DNA of 64,000 bases from Metallyticus violacea. Its lineage: Eukaryota; Arthropoda; Insecta; Mantodea; Metallyticidae. Below are positions 8,980-20,874 of this stretch, piece after piece. The DNA lies in contig CM060835.1 in NCBI GenBank assembly GCA_030762175.1, positions 87,230,001 through 87,294,000 of the forward strand. Reading direction: 5' to 3'. Position 1 is the first letter of the stretch. Each line of letters opens with the position of its first letter. A program made the position numbers and the translations under genes. The notes under the pieces were generated by a model. The model saw nothing but the letters and a program-made list of their open reading frames with translations, ran no database searches and was not told the origin of the DNA.

Positions 8980-10640
8980 AAGCATTATAACTCTAGATGT
9001 CAAATAAGCATTTTATGCAGATTGGTGGGCCAGCATTCTAAAATCTCTTCAAAGACTCTAAATGTCCAGGAACCCATTATAATTTGTTCATCAGTTATTT
9101 CAGTCAAAAAACTGCATTCATGTCCATGAGCAAGATCAAAATTGAAAGAAATGTGTCAGCAAGGGATATCCCCAGGGATCAAGTTATGGACTAGGCTTCT
9201 GGAACATGAATTGAACTACCCATTAACAAAATTGACAAAGTCAGTAGCATTTGCAAATAACTTAATCTTAATAATACAAGGCAGCACCACATCAAAAGCA
9301 CAGAATCATGCTAATAACAAAATGCAACTTAATGAACAGAAGTATAAAGCAATGCTAGTTACCAGAAAGAGATCTGAAAATAGGGACAGGATACAAATAT
9401 ATCTAAATAACAAAGAACTGCAGCCAGTCAATCATTTAAAATATCTCTGCCTATTGCTAGACAGGAAATTCTCATTTAACAAGCATATAGAACATGTTAC
9501 AGACAAATGCACAAAATTAATCCACATTTGTTAATGTCTGCAAAGATTGGTTGGGGGCTTTACCATGAGACCAAGACAACAATCCTCAAAGATGCAATTT
9601 TATTACTTCTATTGAACCACCAATTCGATCAATGAACTGCAAAAGAAAGTTAGCAATAGGACATACAAAAGAATGCAAAGATAGGTTTTATACCATATCC
9701 TATGATATGCATTGTACTGTTAGATGGGACAATCCCCGATAATTTGAAAAATCCACAAGGTGGCAGAATTATATAACATAAACAGGACTGGAAAATTTGA
9801 AGATAATTTAACAGATGAGTATGAACAAGAAATGACCACATCCAGCAGATGTCATATATATCAGACAAATAACTGAAATTGGGAAGCATGATCTGATAAT
9901 ATAATCAGATAGCAGTAAAAGAATAGGGATATATGCAGATCATGAGCCAACAGAACTAAAACACAGACTGGATGGAAGATACAGTAATAACCAAGCAGAA
10001 CAATGGTAATTATCAAGGCATTACATCTAATTATGAATCAAAAGGATGAAAAACGATGGCAGCTATATACATGCAATAATTGAAGAACCACAACAAGCAC
10101 AATTGTATTATAGATGGAATCCAGAAGAAGCCAAGAGATTTGGAGATGATTAGTGGGCAGTAGAATTTAGCTATATGAAAGCTTATGCAGGGATCCACGG
10201 CAAAGAAGCAGCAGAAAAACTAGCTAAGCAGGCAGGTCAAGATATGGAACTCCATCTATTCTTCCACAAGATCCCAATAAGTGAGTATGAACCGTTGTCA
10301 ACAAAAAGAAGGCAGAGAATGGAAAGGGTGTATCACAGGGACAATCATCAAATCACACTACCCAGGAGAAAAACACAGATTTAGAATTAAAACAGCCATC
10401 ACAACATCAAACTTACCTGTTAATAGGGCATGGAAGACTAAGAACTTACTAACATAGATTTAAGATTACAAAAGCCCTACTGTGATACAACCAGGAAAAA
10501 GGGACAGTGGAACATGTGATTTATAATTGTGTATAATTTAGCAAGTAGAGAGATTATTAAATGTAGAATCATAGCCAATAAGTCAAACGTATTTAATTAG
10601 ACAGTTGAGTATTGCATTTTTAACATTTGTCAAAAATGTA
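8980..10640 (+). mobile_element. R1-like LINE remnant with RNase H
   Basis: The open frame 9142-9534 reads MCQQGISPGIKLW (PQGSVSGPKLW box), VAFANNLILIIQG (FADDLILI catalytic box with DD changed to NN), NEQKYKAMLVTRKR and YLNNKELQPVNHLKYLCLLLD, the finger-palm-thumb order of R1-clade LINEs. Further on, NNQAEQ near 9995 and FSYMKAYAGIHGKEAAEKLAKQAG (10160-10240, WVKAHAGI-GNE-AD-LAKEA in live elements) are RNase H motifs. A TVEHVIYNC segment near 10510 is the end of the zinc knuckle. The lost catalytic aspartates and the stops show it is dead. Confidence 0.7.
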
Positions 10641-10667
10641 GAACATACACTATTTATTTTTACAAGG

Positions 10668-11593
10668 TATACAGGGCGTGACAAAAATATTGCGGCAAAC
10701 TATGGGGTTAAGTTCTTCACATACACATACCGAAAAATACAGTCTAAAAACTTAGGTTTGTTAAAATAATAATTAACCTTTCCAGCCAATTGAATAATGT
10801 TAGCTTTAAAACCAATCTGCTGATTACATTTTACCCTACATGGCAATGCATTACCATGAAGACTTGTTTAGATCATTTGTGTACATTCATGGTTAGTCAG
10901 TTTCTTACATTTGAATGGCTAACCATGGCAGAATAGTTATATTGTGAGCAAGTGCAAGATCCTAAACATGAAGATGGTAAGGATACAAAAGCTGTTCATA
11001 GCGTGTCATTCATGCATTATAAGATATACCAAATGCTATGGATTATTATGTCTCAATCCCTTAGGATGAGTTTCTTCCTGGTCAGACATAAGAGTGACTT
11101 GGTCTTCCTTGATTTGCAGTGTGTGGTGCCATGGATCCTTTCTCAGCAACTCGATAAACTCCAGGAAGTTTTATGACTTGGCTGCCTTCGATCTCAGAAT
11201 GTCCTGTCACATAAGCATGCAGCCTTGCATCAATTACTATTGGTGTGACTGTACATAAAAATCTACTGCCTGCTCCTGCTATAGTTGCTGAAATGTAAGA
11301 AACTGACTAACCATGAATGTACACAAATGATAAATGTAAACAAGTCTCCATGATAACATGTCACCATTTAAGGTATAATATATATAAACAAATTGAATTA
11401 TATTGATAACATCACTTGATTGTTAATTATTATTTTAACATGCATAAGTTATTGATTTGTACCTTAAAATGCATTTAATACTATCTTTCAATAGCAACTC
11501 CCAAACTGCATATGTTTATATTGCTTTTTTCTTATTTTGATGTGAGGAACTCGCCTCAAAAGTTTTTTCTGTATTTTTGTTACCACCTGTATA
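10668..11593. mobile_element. Long-TIR DNA transposon flanked by TA
   Basis: The ends read TATACAGGGCGTGACAAAAA at left and, in reverse complement, TATACAGGTGGTAACAAAAA at right, with TA duplicated outside. The similarity continues inward: TTCACAT against CTCACAT, GTTAAAATAATAATTAAC in both, and an inner block GACTTGTTTA...CATTTGTGTACATTCATGG at 10859-10912 inverted at 11291-11350. The arms are thus about 245-300 bases. The TA target and TIRs suggest the Tc1/mariner superfamily, but I recognise no transposase in the roughly 380-base centre. Confidence 0.65.
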
Positions 11594-13853
11594 GGCACAG
11601 ATAAACAGAGTTCATTTAGTTAGAATCAAGATTACAGAAGTTATGATTCTGATGTAATTTAATGAAATTATACATTATTTATTTGCATTTGTAATATTAA
11701 CTTTTATAGAAATAGGTTAATAACCCCAGAAATATTAAAATTACCAAAATAACAAATGAACTGCAACAGAAGAAAACAAGGTCATGTAGAATTGTAAACT
11801 TCATGTGTAATGGAACATCCCAAGCAATAAATTGATTTAATTAAAAAAATAAAATTAAAATATACACACCTACATATGACTTTTATTCCAGGATATGGTA
11901 ATATGATTGGTATTTTTCGTAGTTTTCCTTAGTTGCAAATGCAAGTTTGGTTCCAAGAATATTTAGTCACAGTCAAGAATGAGACAAAATGGCATTTTAA
12001 CCAATAATTTAGGCCATCTGTCTCTGAAAAGAAAAGTGAACTGTGTACTGCAGACACCCATCTACAGTGAGTAGATCAGTAAGAAAGCAAAGTTACAAAA
12101 AATAATTTGTAAGAAAGATAGAAGGCACAAAATAAGTTACAGTTTATGTATACTGGTGATTTAAGGAATTTCTAAGCAAATCCAAGCATTTCTGTAAATT
12201 ATGCAGAACTTCTGTGCAAGCTCTGCAGTCAAAAACACTCACTTTACATGCTGATAGTTTACAGAGGATTAAATTTTCAAAATTATGCAGCTTTACATTA
12301 TTACCTGCAAGACACACTTTAATATTCAGCTTTAATAATAATAATAATAATAATAACAACAACAACAACAACAACAACAATGCACATTTTGTGTGGTATT
12401 TTTTTTGTTGCAGTTTTACATTTTATATACATCTCTAAGAGCAATTATTAATATTTTAATTCTGAATACTTTTTCTATGAATGAATTTATAGTGATATCC
12501 AGGGAATATGATTTCACACAGTTTATGTTTATAGTAAAAAAAAAAATAAATGAAATGAGTGGCTCCTTTTGTGCTTGGTGTATAATCAAACTGCAATATT
12601 GTGTGAATTTTAATGAAGTTATTGGAAGCAGACAGTAAATTAAACCCCATGATCTAACTTATTATTTCAAGTGCATCCATGAAATTAGTACAGAGTATTA
12701 AAAGTTGTATCAAAGAACAGACCTTTTACAAGGAGGTTATTAGTTTTAAATATAAAGCATAAAATGTATGATCTGTTTCACTCTGTTGCCAAAGAAATAA
12801 CAAGTATAAATTCATTTTTATGGAAGTTATTGCACTGTTGAGAAATATATGAATACATTATGCCTTCAAAATAAAAAGTGGAAAGGGCATCACAGTTTAA
12901 CTAAAAAGTATATTTGACTTACTCATCAATATTTTTGGTAAAGCAAATGTTATTCAAGAAAACTATTTTACATAATGTTCAATATATTTACCTCAGTGCA
13001 CAAATATATATTTCCAAGATTGCACTTGATTTTTTTTTTTTTTAAGATACCTATATTTCTATTCAAATTTTAATGCATACATTTTAATCACTGGTTGCTT
13101 CCATTATTTATTTATCACATATAAATTTTTATGTTATTAGTTAGTTTATACATTTGATTATTATTGTAAAATATATTTTATTTATTTCCTTTCTGTGATA
13201 AAACAAAGATGAACACAAAACCATTGGTAATACATTCAAAAGTAACATTTGATATTTTCTGCTCAAATTTTAATTATGTGGTTAAGTCTGCTGTCTTCAG
13301 TAATGTAAAAAAGAATCTTTTTAAAAGAGGGCTTTTTAATTTACTTCTAGTCAATGACTATGCAGTGTATGTGCACAAATGCATGTTAAAAATTTGCTTG
13401 TGAGTGCTGTTCTCATACTTTTTTATAAATGCACGGCATGCATACTGTCGTACATGAACTTTGAAATAATCTGGTTACTCCAATTGTTACCCATTTCCAA
13501 CAATACCACCCCAAAATATAGTTCACAAAACCCCAGGTGATGTCAGTATCCCCACAATGTGCCCTAATATGCAAATAAGAGAGACAATTAGTATATATGG
13601 TTTTCTTTGTAATGCTATGGAAATTAAGTTCTTCCTGCGAGTGCACACTCCTAATGAACCAAAGCACTGCAACAGTATGAATAAGTTCCCTGACATGAGC
13701 AATCTAATGACAGCAAAACTTGAATTTTGTGATTCAATTTTTTATGAGCTTAATATGTAGTATGCAAGTAAGAGAGGTTTATGGTGAAAGTAATCATTGT
13801 CATCAGTACAGCAAGGACTAAACTGATTCAGAAGCACCAATGACAAACACTAT
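11594..13853. other. AT-rich stretch, nothing recognised apart from a microsatellite
   Basis: I see no conserved coding block, RNA gene or terminal repeat here. Open frames in it (for example around 12214-12438 and 13209-13403) have AT-rich composition and no recognisable motif. The only clear structure is the trinucleotide repeat at 12333-12380. Confidence 0.5.
12333..12380. repeat. Compound microsatellite (AAT)n(AAC)n
   Basis: About eight AAT units change into about eight AAC units. It produces artificial poly-N and poly-L open frames on the two strands. Confidence 0.9.
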
Positions 13854-14137
13854 GAGACATTACCATTTTTTAAATAGTGTTTAACATTTTTCTCTACTCA
13901 GACAACACAGGCAGTGGACACTGGTGATACATGAGATGAAATGATAAGTTGGAAAGTAATTTTATTTAGAAAGGAAATGTTCTAGACCAAAGTTTAGGAT
14001 ATCTCCCTGCCATTTCCATTGATAAGAACTTTAAAAAAAAATAAAGAAAAACAACTTAGGGAGGATGGTTCTGGCAGGACTCAAGCCACATATCTCCTGT
14101 TTAAAACTTGGCCATGTGTTGGTTGAGGCATTACCAT
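13854..14137 (-). mobile_element. SINE-A (tRNA-derived) copy, minus strand
   Basis: The body (13867-14124) is a diverged copy of the SINE at 34492-34790, recognised by GTGTTTAACA, CACAGGCAGTGGACACTGGTG and GGAGGATGGTTCTGGCAGGACT. The flanks GAGACATTACCAT (13854-13866) and GAGGCATTACCAT (14125-14137) differ by one base in 13 and are the target-site duplication. The tRNA-like head is at the right-hand end. Confidence 0.8.
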
Positions 14138-15100
14138 GGAATTAGGCTTTCCATCTGCCATCAAGCAAGATTTCTATTGAGAATCAATTTTCAAGTCCAT
14201 TTCACAATATATCAAGTTTATAAATCATTCAAGAGACTATATAGAAGGGGTTTCATCAATGTGCAATTCAATATTATCAGTGTAATTTGTGCACAAATTA
14301 TAAATAAAATCCTTAGCAAAATAGAGAAGGGAATCTTTTTCTGCTAATCATTCCTTATAAAAAGGAAGGAAATATTTTTTTTAATTATTGCTGATCACAG
14401 TTGAAAAATTGCACACTTTACAGTTCAGAGTGTACGTTTGTTAAAGCTGAATGCACTGCAATAATATTACAATGCCTAAAATAGGAAAACCAGAAGAAGG
14501 CATCATGTTTATCCAAGTTCATCTACCATTTTATACAAAAAAAAGTACAGAATATAATTTTTGGTGCTAAGCATCAAAAGCCAACATAGTCAGTGACTTT
14601 TATGCAATAGTTTTAGTGTATTAGGAGAGTTACTAAACTAAATTATAAATTACACAGTTTTCACTTTTATTTATATAAAACAGATGGTTTCCATAAGCCA
14701 GAATTGAAATGTCAGCAAATTTGGTGTGACAAACGCTGTGTAGAATACATTAATTGCAACTTAAAATTGTGTAATTATTTACTTGTGTGTAAACATGTAA
14801 CATGTAAACATTGTGCATGTTTTCATTTTATTTATGACCTAGAAAATTTAAAGAAACTATATGGCAACAGTGATTTTATATCTGTCAAATGTTAAGAAAC
14901 ATCAACTGTTAAATCTGAAACAGAGAAGGGTAAAAATGTTTACATATAGACTTCTAAACAAGAATGTGTTGATATCAGAAAGTCACTAAAAGAAATTCAT
15001 TATGAGGTAATAATTAATACCTTCATCTGTAAATGAACGTAACATCCTCTAGCTGCTACCCATGAAACCTCAACAATGTGAGTGAAAGGAACACTTTTGC
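14138..15100. other. No recognised feature
   Basis: AT-rich sequence. I found no conserved motif on either strand. Short open frames at 14108-14347 and 14704-14895 show no family resemblance. Confidence 0.45.
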
Positions 15101-15109
15101 CATTAATTT

Positions 15110-15960
15110 AGTGTCAAGCAATGTAGCTGGGGAAGAACATTTTTGTGCAATAATTCATTATGATTTTTACATGTGGCTTAAAACAGGAACAGTGCACTCA
15201 AAGATTTACACAGGCTTTAAGGAACTTTGCTTACAACAGTTATAATTTGGTTCACAGAATTTAAGAAGAGCAAAACACCTTTTAAAGACAAAGAGAGAAG
15301 CAGCAGACATTCAACGGCAATCACTGCAGAAAACATCGCTGTTGTAGAGAGGCTGCAAAAAGACCCCATTAACTTATAAGTGTATACAGGCATCCCTTAA
15401 TATTGCATTATGAAGATTTTCAAAAAGTTTATATGATTATTAATTACAAGTTAGGAAAACTCATAAGCTGGATGCCCTATAACCTTGCTGAATGGCAGAA
15501 AGTCACTTGTATGAAAATCAACATAAGAGGGAGGACAATAACTTTCTTGGCAATATCCCTTGAAGATAAAATAAAATTTTACTGCAGAGTGGTACATAAC
15601 GGTTTGTCTTTTGAAGTTTCTATGAGGTGTATGTCAAACAGCCAAAACTAAGAACTATATTAGGTTGCAACATGACAATGTTTCTGCTCACCCTTAACTT
15701 TCTTGTGAAGCTTCCTATCCAATCTCCCTAAAGCCCCGACCTGGCACTCTGGAACTTCTTTCAATTCTCTTCGGTAAAGAACCAACTGCAGAAGATGCTG
15801 TAACAGCTTACAAAGAGGAGCTTAACATTGATGAGAAAAAGCAGTAGTTCCAGTGCTTCTGGCCTGTTCCAAAGGATGCCCACATGTACAGAGGCTAACA
15901 GGAATGCTTTGAAAAGATGTAGTGGTAAGTTTCAAATATTGCTAATATCTGTAAAGAAAA
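15110..15960 (+). pseudogene. mariner transposase remnant
   Basis: The N-terminal part near 15230-15370 reads WFTEFKKSKTPFKDKERSRR, then STAITAENIAVVERL, the helix-turn-helix region of mariner transposases (NWFTEFKRGR-SLEDEPRSGRP in live copies). The C-terminal part from about 15650 reads NYIRLQHDNVSAHP (third-acid region) and LFGKEPTAEDAVTAYKEEL. Stops, frameshifts and a lost central part make it dead. Confidence 0.65.
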
Positions 15961-16355
15961 GGGGCCCCAAAGCACTCAAGGGGATCATTCTCCAGTCATA
16001 ATAGGAAGAGAGCTGCAATGGTAGCAAACAATGATACAGATCCCTACAGCATATGATATGGAATCTCAATGTTATAACTAACAAAGGTTAGAGCATATTT
16101 TTCTAAAAACAACTCTAGTTATACAAAAAACACATGCTCAAAAAACTAGCAGGAGAGAGAAATGAGAACTTTTATTCATAAAACATTTGAATGTTCATTT
16201 GATGTCGCCCTCTACAAGGAAGTACAATAAATTATACAGTCTCATTACAATAAGATTTAAGATGAGTTTTGTAATGCATTACTTCCTTGACAAAATTGCA
16301 TCCAGAAGAAATTTCTTTCGTTAAGCCTCAAGTGCCACAATTAATGATCCAGAAA

Positions 16356-16403
16356 GTCTTATAAGGCACATTTAAATCAGTCTTACAAGGCACATTTAAA
16401 TCT
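16356..16403. repeat. 24-bp tandem duplication
   Basis: Two copies of GTCTTAYAAGGCACATTTAA plus four bases. They differ at two positions. Confidence 0.8.
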
Positions 16404-17362
16404 GCCTTGTAATAACTGTGTTTATGCATAAAACTTAGACAAAACATACAAATCAGCTGTACAAAGATATGATGACTTCAAAATATATATAGGCAATTAA
16501 ATCAGTAAATGGACTTAGTTTAGCATAAATTATTTCCATTGTAAATAATCCATTTTTTAACAAATGGTGTATGAGAAATAATTTAAAAGATAGAAGCAAC
16601 AATGAAGGTCCAAATGAAAATACAACTGCAAAATATACACAATTTCTTCCACCCTAATGGCAACCTCTTTAAACCATTTTACATCTTGATACCTCTGAAA
16701 GAACTTACTTCATGGCAACCAGTAAAAAGGCTATGATTTTTCCTGACATTATAAAAGAAAAATGTGGCTAAGAGAAATCTCAAAACTTAAGACTAAGCAG
16801 GATCTCATGGAATCTCCCTAAGAAACCATCTGACAATGGTACATAAATGCTTTTAAATCAGAAGTTTTCTACCTATGTGGAAAGAGAGTTACAATCGTTC
16901 CTCTGAGAACAAATATCAAAAGATTCACCAGATCCTACTTTATATTCATGTTAAAAATATAATTTTTCTTTAAAGTTCTGACAACAACAATCTAAAGTAC
17001 ATTTTTACACATTCTAGAAGAACAACATGGCTTCATCCTCCAGTATTTTAAAACAAACAGCAATTCTTAGGAAAGGTAACCACAAAGAATTTCCTGAAAA
17101 ACAAACTATAGAGTTACAAGACAGATCACAATAAAAAAAATCTTCCAAAACTATAGAGTCCTTCTTGAGCTTACTATGCTTTGTAAATATATCTAGTCAG
17201 ATGGCAGCAATAGACATATTCATCATGACAGAAGAAAATATCACTCTTCAAAAAGGCATACAAAAATTTAAGAGGGTCAAAATATTATGAACTTATTTAC
17301 TTATTTTAGCCAAAAGACAATGAAATTTGGAAATAGAGATAACCTGGGAAACACGAATTCAC

Positions 17363-17418
17363 AGATTGCAAATAGCACTACAATATCTCTAGATTGCAAA
17401 TAGCACTACAATATCTCT
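17363..17418. repeat. 28-bp perfect tandem duplication
   Basis: The unit beginning AGATTGCAAATAGCACTACA and ending ATATCTCT is repeated exactly at 17363-17390 and 17391-17418. This implies a recent event. Confidence 0.9.
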
Positions 17419-17889
17419 AAGACTTGACTATTACAAGGAAGATTTTTCACCATATATTTTAAAACACAGCTATTGCAGCCATAAAAGCAGTAATAACATT
17501 AAAAGATCTATTCTCATTAAAAGATACCATCTGCTGCAAAAAAGAATTCTAGCCAGATAAACTAAAATGAGCCATAAGGGACAATGAGTTCTCCCTTAGT
17601 CATGCACTGGTAACAGAACAATGAACAAAGAGAAGTTTAGTTTAGATACCAATATTTAAATAACATGATCTACAGATTTTACTTCTGCATCTACAGCCAG
17701 TGCCTCTCAGCACTATGCATAAGTCTATTGCTCTGTGATTTATTTTTATCACATATCCTGGGCATCCTTGCAAATTCTATTATTCATAATAGGATGAGAC
17801 CTTATATCATACTGTCACAAACTTTTGAGCAGATTATACAACTAGCTGTGAAGATCACTCACCATACTTGTAACAAAGCAATAGCACTG

Positions 17890-18540
17890 GCATTGCCAGT
17901 TGAGCTGCATAAAAGAGGTGTTTTGCAGAACTGTTGTAATAGAGTGGAGTGATTATGAAAATTGTGTAGCAATTATAAGTGGGAAAATCAGCATCTCAGA
18001 TGTTCATAACCTGAAGAAGTTGAAAATCAGGATTTTTGTCTACCAAAAATTAACAATTATTAGGTTCATTAAGACTGGGACCATTGATGACCATTCAAGA
18101 CATGGTTGCCCAAGCACCATAAGGACAAAGAAGCAGGAAAGCAGTGGTGGCTTATATTCAGTGAAATCCTGTCAGAAAACAGTCTGTGATAGCTTGTGAG
18201 CACAGCATTTCAAAAAATGATAATATCCTGTGTGATGAGTAGTGACCTAAGATTAAGAGCTTCCTCACTCCACAGCTTAAGGCCCAGAGGCAATTAAAAT
18301 CAAAACACCTGTGTTATACAGGCAATAGACACAGAAGTATTATTTTCACTAATGAAAAATTATTCACAATTGAAGAATAGTTCAACAGTCAAAGTGATCA
18401 TATTTGTGCCTCAACTTGAAAATAAGAGTGAGACAAAGTTCCTAGAGTCCTCAGGGTCATCATCCTGCTTTCACCTTGGTATTGTGGGGTGTGTCTAATG
18501 CTGGTACCACTGAACTGGATTTCTATACATTTGGAAAGAG
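17890..18540 (+). pseudogene. Tc1/mariner-superfamily transposase remnant
   Basis: Plus-strand pieces read VHNLKKLKIRIFVYQKLTIIRFIKTGTIDDH (helix-turn-helix region), GCPSTIRTKKQ, then in other frames FHTGH-like text and IFTNEKLFTIEE (second catalytic region, FTDEK-FTIEE). Near 18450-18520 is HHPAFTLVLWGVSNAGTTELDF (HPASVMVWWGVS-G-TEL-F). The third acidic region is missing: the sequence ends near 18535. It is non-functional. Confidence 0.65.
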
Positions 18541-18579
18541 AGAGAGAAAAAAAAGAGGGGGTTGGTAAAAACCTCTACC

Positions 18580-18640
18580 ATAGTGTATTAACTAAGATGT
18601 TAAAGAGCGTCAATAAATAAATCACTCAATAGTGTATTAA
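18580..18640 (+). mobile_element. Ultra-short SINE-B tail insertion with 12-bp TSD
   Basis: A 37-base body (18592-18628), GATGTTAAAGAGCGTCAATA then AATAAATCACTCA, is the 3' tail of SINE-B. It is flanked by perfect 12-bp copies of ATAGTGTATTAA (18580-18591 and 18629-18640). This is a complete retroposition footprint of an extremely 5'-truncated copy. Confidence 0.75.
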
Positions 18641-20685
18641 TATGCTGTGTTGGAATCTGTTGTAAAGCCTTAGAGCAATAACTTGATCAACAATGAACAC
18701 TGCTGCTAACTGCACAATCCCCAAGACAAAGAGCACCCTGCTGTGATTTTGGGTAAATGCAGTAGACTTCAATTCATCAGCTGCTTGGCCTTCCAGAGTC
18801 TTGATTTGAATCCATTGTACTATAGCCACTTGTTACCGTAAGTTTATAGCATCCCCTGATGAAATCAGTGGCAGATTTCCCATTAGAGATTGTACATTGC
18901 GTGGTCACAGACTAAGAACTGAGTGAAGGCCAGAGGGAATCATTTTGAAAAGTAATTACTACTTTGTGTGCAAAATACATGTAAATACCTCCTGTAAAGA
19001 GCACACTGAAATATAATAAAAGCTCTATGTCTTAATGAAAACTTTGTTACAGTATTTATAGTATATGTGTATATGAAGAAGTTTCACTATACCTTAAAAT
19101 GTTTTAATGTTTAAGAGATTTGTTCATTTTATTTTATAATTACGTTAAAATGGAATAAAAATGTACCAAAATTACAAACTGCTGTGAAACCATGATCATC
19201 TAAACTGTATCTGTATTACAGCAATAATAAACACAGTCATGAAGAGCAAAAATAAAGAACACCAATATTATTGAAAATCTTCAGTAGCAGCTTAGTTGAA
19301 TCTAAGAGATGCAAAATATGAACACACAGAAAATGTGAGTGGAATGCCTGTAACTCTGCCAAGGTTTTAAAGCAATAGCTTAGACAAACAAATGATAATT
19401 CATTCTTGGAAAAGTTCTGATACCTCCTATGAAGTTTGGTGCACAAAATTTTAGAAGACAATCATTAAAGTAGTCGAAACCTTAGATGCTGCAACTCAAA
19501 GAACAAGAAGATTTATGAAAAGGCTTATAGAAGGAAATGACGCTTATACTAACAAATACAAAAACACTGGAAGAACAGCATCTTTCTAATGCAGTACTAG
19601 TTCAGATGGTAAAACTAAAAATAACACCTACTCAGCCCTGAAGTTCAAGGTATTTTTTATTTTTGAAATATTTAAATCTCAATAAAAATTGGATTGCTCA
19701 ACCCAATATTACATTGACTACTGATATCTCCAAGCGAAAATCTTTGAGATGATTTTTAAAAGTTGAGACACCTCCAGTTTTATGCCAGTGCATCCTTGGA
19801 ATACATGATTTAAAAATAAAAGTGTCATATTAGTGCCCAAGATTCAACTTCATATCATTTTTAATAACAGTAGCAGCGGCCTCAAATCCAGAAATCACCT
19901 ATAAATTCCAGTCTAGATTATGGCAATCTTAATTAGCACACCAGGAACACGAGAGATGCCAAATGAATGAAGATTAATATAGACAAAAGCTGATCTTAAA
20001 AGTTGGTCACTATATAGATGAACTAACAAGAATTTTGGGGAGTTCTTGCAAATTAATAGATTCCATGAAATGCAGGTAAAATTAAAAGATACAAATAAGA
20101 ATTTTCATCCAAGAATCCCTGATAATTTAAGAATCCAAAGCAACCCTTCATTTATGCACCATTTTTATCATTACATATTTTCAAATAAACAGAAATAACT
20201 GCTGCTTCCTTGGCAGCTCTTTTCAACAATATGCACATGGGTTTTGCAAAACATTTGTGTTCATCTTGGGTATTTAATGCATGGCAATAATGTCTAATAT
20301 AAGTGCAATATAATAAACAAAATTATGTATCTTTAACTTTATATGGTTTGAGTCAAAATACAGCTCTCTATGACATCAATAAAATGGCTTGTCATTTAGC
20401 ATTAACAAATATAAGTATTGTTTTATAAAATCACCTTTCCAGTTTTATAAAAAAATTAATATTATGTAAGAAATTAACAGCTGCAATGTTTTAATCCTGT
20501 AATGATGGATATTTAATAAATATTATCAGTAACAACCTTTAACCAATTTGAGTGTAAGTATAGTTACATACCAAAATAAAGACTTGTAATTTAAACAAGG
20601 GCTGTTAATTGATAATGTACTTTTTTTTTTCCAAATCCTTGTACCAAGTCCACTGTTCCTCTAAACATATTAAAAGCTGAAATTA
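18641..20685. other. 3' flank of RFC3 and intergenic DNA; nothing else recognised
   Basis: The part next to 20685 contains the RFC3 3' UTR on the minus strand, of unknown length. No other conserved sequence is visible on either strand. Confidence 0.45.
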
Positions 20686-20874
20686 TTAAAAGATATCTCC
20701 AACAGTTTCTTCCATGAATTTCTTGTAAATGGCCATAAACCTAGCAATAAAAGCTTCAATATGGAATATAGGCTTGCTGCCAAAATGCAGTCGATGTTCA
20801 ATGGTTGCTGCATTTTCTATCACTTCAGTTTTTAACTGCATGTCACAGTTCTTCACCAGCTCTTTTAGAAGACC
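20686..20874 (-). CDS. RFC3: RFC3 last coding exon (collar domain and stop)
   Basis: Encodes GLLKELVKNCDMQLK, EHRLHFGSKPIFHIEAF and ending FMEETVGDIF then TAA. The collar motif HIEAFIARFM and the length to the stop match the family. The acceptor is TTGTTTTAG. An ATTAAA-type poly(A) signal on the gene strand is possible near 20510, but I cannot prove its use. Confidence 0.94.
   Translation of the reverse strand, partial: GLLKELVKNCDMQLKTEVIENAATIEHRLHFGSKPIFHIEAFIARFMAIYKKFMEETVGDIF

Larger units (their letters stand above)
15961..17889. other. No gene recognised; two short tandem duplications
   Basis: No conserved coding block is visible. A 24-base unit is repeated imperfectly at 16356-16403, and a 28-base unit perfectly at 17363-17418. 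Confidence 0.45.

Noticed and set aside
12144..12438. Open frames with poly-leucine or poly-asparagine
   Set aside because: They are translations of the (AAT)n(AAC)n microsatellite.
17363..17418. Possible CRISPR-like or satellite array
   Set aside because: Only two directly adjacent copies without spacers: a simple tandem duplication.
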